The notes under the pieces: generated by a model
The model's database searches: none
The model's input: only the letters and a program-made list of their open reading frames with translations
What the model was told of the DNA's origin: nothing
Translations under genes and position numbers: made by a program
Part shown: piece after piece, positions 5,430-7,660 of the stretch
Position numbering within the stretch: the first letter of the stretch is position 1
Layout of the letters: every line of letters starts with the position of its first letter
Source: JANNHK01 sp034408875
GTDB lineage: Bacteria > Actinomycetota > Acidimicrobiia > IMCC26256 > PALSA-610
Assembly (NCBI GenBank): GCA_034408875.1
Contig: JAWXCJ010000198.1
Coordinates: 1 to 7,660, forward strand
Reading direction: 5' to 3'
DNA: 7,660 nucleotides

Positions 5430-7496
5430 GTGAACAGCGGTAATCGCATCGGACAGATCGCGATCCCGGCGGCAATCGTCGGCATCGTCGTGATGATGGT
5501 CGTCCCGTTGCCGACGCCGCTCCTCGACCTCCTGCTCGTCGTGAACATTGCGCTCGCGACGCTCGCGTTGCTCGCGAGCATGTTCACGCTCCGGGTCCTC
5601 GACTTCTCGATCTTCCCGTCGTTCCTCCTCATCGCGACGATGTTCCGCCTCGCGCTGAACGTGTCGGTCACGCGGCTTGTGCTGCTCGACGGGTACGCGG
5701 GCAAAGTCATCGAGGCGTTCGGCCATTTCGTCATCGGCGGATCGGTCGTCGTCGGACTTGTCATCTTCCTGATCCTCATCGTGATCCAGTTCATCGTGAT
5801 CACGAACGGTGCCGGGCGCGTCGCCGAAGTTGCGGCCCGGTTCACGTTGGACGCGATGCCCGGTAAGCAGATGGCGATCGACGCCGACTTGAACGCCGGC
5901 ATCATCGACGAGAACGTCGCCAAGACACGCCGCAAGGAGATCGCCGACGAAGCCGACTTCTACGGCGCCATGGACGGTGCGTCGAAGTTCGTCAAGGGTG
6001 ACGCCATCGCCGCCATCATCATCGTCATCATCAACCTCGTGGGCGGCTTCACCGTCGGGGTCATGCAGAAAGGCATGTCCTTCAGCGAGGCGATCGAGAC
6101 GTACAGCCTTCTCACCGTCGGCGACGGACTGGTCGCCCAGATCCCGGCGCTGCTCATCTCGCTGTCGTCCGGCCTGATCGTGACCCGGGCCGCGACCGAG
6201 AGCGACCTCGGTACCGACCTCCTCCTCCAGTTCACGCGGCACAAGCGCACGCTCCAGCTCGCGGGCGGCGCAATCTGCGGGTGCGCGTTGGTGCCGGGCC
6301 TGCCGAAACCGCCGTTCCTGCTCGTGGGTGGCACATTGCTGTTCCTCGCGAGCCGCTTGCCGAGCGACGAGGTTCTGGCCGAGCGCGAGGCCGAAGCCGC
6401 GGCGGCCGAGCAGGCGGCCCAGGACGAGCCGCTGTCGCCCGACACGCCCGAGCACATCGTGCAGGAGATGCGCGTCGAACCCCTCGAACTCGAGATCGCG
6501 TACGACCTCATCGACCTCGTCGACCCCAACCGTGGCGGCGACCTGCTCGACCGCGTTCGTGCATTGCGGCGCAAGCTCGCGCTCGAACTCGGCATCGTGA
6601 TCCCGCTCGTACGCACGCGGGACAACATGGACCTGCCCGCGCACACCTACGCGGTGCGCGTACATGGCGTCGAAGTCGGCCGGGGCGAAGCGCCACCGGG
6701 TCATGTCCTTGTGTTGGGCGACGACAGCAACCAATTTCCCGGCATCCAGACGCACGAGCCGGTCTTCGGCCTGCCGGCGACGTGGGTGCCGCTCGAGTTC
6801 CGGCATCAAGCCGAGGTGACGGGCGCGACGGTTGTCGACCGCGCGTCGGTCATTACGACGCACCTCGCCGAAGTCGTGCGCCGCAACGCGGGCCGGATGC
6901 TCAGCCGTCAAGACGTGAAGATGCTCATCGACATGGTCAAGGAGAGCGACCCGGTCGTGGTCGACGAACTGACCGGTGCGAACGTGACGACGGGTGAGGC
7001 GCAGCGCGTGCTGCAGGGCCTCCTCGACGAAGGGGTCGGCATCCGCGACCTCGTCCGCATCTTCGAAGTGATTTCCGAGCGCTCGCGGGTCACGAAGGAC
7101 CCGGAGACGCTCATCGAAGCGGTGCGTACCGCGCTCGGCCCGGCGATTTCGTCGTCGTACGCGCGCGATGGGCGGCTGCCGGTGCTGACACTCGAACCGA
7201 TCATCGAACACTCCGTCGCGGAAGCGCTCCGGAGTAGCGACAACGGTTCGTACCTCGCGCTGGAACCGTCGATCGCCGAGCAACTCGCGCTCGCGATCGC
7301 ACGAGAAGCCGAAGCGGCGGAGATGAAGGGGATGGAGCCGGTGTTCGTCTGTGCCGCGCAACTGCGGCCCGCGATGCGCCGGCTCCTGCGCTCGGTAGCG
7401 CCACGGCTACCAGTGCTCGCGTACACGGAGCTCGGATCACAACTCGAGCTCGAGACGATCGGGGTGGTGAACCTTGGCCAGCCAGCTGCGGCCTAG
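5430..7496 (+). CDS. flhA: Flagellar export engine protein FlhA
   Basis: FlhA is the largest export-gate protein. Its membrane part couples proton flow to export, and its cytoplasmic nonamer ring docks chaperone-substrate complexes. The N-terminal half (to about residue 310) is hydrophobic with multiple helices. The FHIPEP family signature is complete at residues 130-153 (starting R-V-A-E-V, with LDAMPGKQM in the middle). TMFRLALNVSVTRLVL (70-85) and the second conserved loop FYGAMDGASKFVKGDAIA (177-194) are also present. An Ala/Glu-rich linker (about 312-345) leads to the cytoplasmic domain, with IPLVRTRDN, THEPVFGLPATWV (441-453) and LSRQDVKMLID (491-501). Its 688 residues are normal length. 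GTG 5430 is the first start after an in-frame TGA at 5421-5423 and precedes the first helix, so it is secure. It probably has its own promoter (5337-5363). Its last 23 bases overlap the next gene. Confidence 0.97.
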   Translation: MNSGNRIGQIAIPAAIVGIVVMMVVPLPTPLLDLLLVVNIALATLALLASMFTLRVLDFSIFPSFLLIATMFRLALNVSVTRLVLLDGYAGKVIEAFGHFVIGGSVVVGLVIFLILIVIQFIVITNGAGRVAEVAARFTLDAMPGKQMAIDADLNAGIIDENVAKTRRKEIADEADFYGAMDGASKFVKGDAIAAIIIVIINLVGGFTVGVMQKGMSFSEAIETYSLLTVGDGLVAQIPALLISLSSGLIVTRAATESDLGTDLLLQFTRHKRTLQLAGGAICGCALVPGLPKPPFLLVGGTLLFLASRLPSDEVLAEREAEAAAAEQAAQDEPLSPDTPEHIVQEMRVEPLELEIAYDLIDLVDPNRGGDLLDRVRALRRKLALELGIVIPLVRTRDNMDLPAHTYAVRVHGVEVGRGEAPPGHVLVLGDDSNQFPGIQTHEPVFGLPATWVPLEFRHQAEVTGATVVDRASVITTHLAEVVRRNAGRMLSRQDVKMLIDMVKESDPVVVDELTGANVTTGEAQRVLQGLLDEGVGIRDLVRIFEVISERSRVTKDPETLIEAVRTALGPAISSSYARDGRLPVLTLEPIIEHSVAEALRSSDNGSYLALEPSIAEQLALAIAREAEAAEMKGMEPVFVCAAQLRPAMRRLLRSVAPRLPVLAYTELGSQLELETIGVVNLGQPAAA
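7463..7470 (+). promoter_or_regulatory. Ribosome binding site for the flhF-like gene inside flhA
   Basis: GGTGGTGA at 7463-7470 ends 3 bases before TTG 7474. Its last three bases are also the in-frame TGA of the flhF frame, so no earlier start is possible in that frame. The match to GGAGG is imperfect, but placement supports TTG as the start. Confidence 0.4.
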
Positions 7497-7660
7497 TCAG
7501 CTGAAGTTCGAGGGTGAGGTCCTCGAGGACCTCCTCGACCGAGTGCGGTCAGAAGTCGGACCCGGCGCCCGCATCGTCGCGGCGAACCGGGTCCGCAAGG
7601 GCGGCCTCGGTGGGTTCTTCGCGAAGGAGCACTACGAGGTGCTCGTCGACCCGCCCGAGC
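7474..7660 (+). CDS. flhF: FlhF-like flagellar GTPase, N-terminal part only
   Basis: FlhF is an SRP-family GTPase that sets flagellar position and number. Only 62 codons are visible before the window ends, so the GTPase domain cannot be seen. The visible part follows the FlhF N-terminal pattern: an LEDLLDRVRSEVGPGARIV segment corresponding to the family's VR-ELG-DAVIL helix-strand, then basic NRVRKGGLGGFFAKEHYEV matching the R-GG-LG-F motif. The frame has a TGA at 7468-7470, so TTG 7474 is the first usable start; the next GTG (7543) would remove much of the conserved region. The gene overlaps flhA by 23 bases in another frame, which suggests coupled translation. Position after flhA is the usual one for flhF. 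Identity is likely but rests on a short fragment. Confidence 0.7.
   Translation, partial: MASQLRPSQLKFEGEVLEDLLDRVRSEVGPGARIVAANRVRKGGLGGFFAKEHYEVLVDPPE

Noticed and set aside
3997..5475. 492-codon open frame on the - strand opposite flhB
   Set aside because: Charged, repetitive composition with no recognisable domain; it spans fliR, flhB and the flhA promoter, so it is a codon-bias shadow.
5400..7361. 653-codon open frame on the - strand opposite flhA
   Set aside because: Its product is low-complexity, rich in Arg, Asp, Glu and His, as expected for the shadow of a GC-rich gene, and flhA on the + strand is unmistakable.

Overview
The window is a stretch of a flagellar gene cluster from a GC-rich bacterium. 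All nine genes lie on the + strand in the order fliM, fliN, fliO, fliP, fliQ, fliR, flhB, flhA and a partial flhF-like gene. Third codon positions are strongly G/C-biased, start codons are mixed (ATG, GTG, TTG), and genes overlap or nearly touch. FliM lacks the usual N-terminal CheY-binding peptide and FliN carries a long N-terminal extension. Together these suggest a high-GC Gram-positive, probably an actinobacterium of the Acidimicrobiia type. That placement is inferred from style, not from a marker gene.

Layout: bases 1-117 hold no convincing gene but contain a GC hairpin and the left part of a sigma-28-type promoter. Bases 145-2278 encode the C-ring switch proteins FliM and FliN and the export assembly factor FliO. 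Bases 2307-5331 encode the export-gate proteins FliP, FliQ, FliR and FlhB, with gaps of 28 bases or less. The only sizeable gap inside the cluster (5332-5429) carries a second sigma-28-type promoter and potential RNA hairpins. FlhA follows (5430-7496). Its end overlaps the start of an FlhF-like SRP-family GTPase that runs off the window.

How they work together: FliP/FliQ/FliR form the export gate, with FliO helping FliP assemble. FlhB sets substrate specificity by self-cleavage at NPTH, and FlhA is the large export engine with a cytoplasmic docking platform. FliM/FliN build the C-ring that sets rotation direction and helps receive export cargo. FlhF would set where and how many flagella form.

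Main observations: two matching sites of the form CT(A/C)AAC...GCCGATCAG, with exactly 15 bases between a TAAA-like box and GCCGATCA, sit before fliM and before flhA. The first would place the transcript start at or next to an in-frame GTG of fliM, giving a leaderless message. If real, the export gate itself is under the sigma factor normally reserved for late flagellar genes. FliM without a CheY peptide beside an enlarged FliN suggests that switch signalling has moved to FliN. FliP carries an unusual acidic linker with a DxDGDG calcium-loop-like motif. I found no wholly unknown system here.
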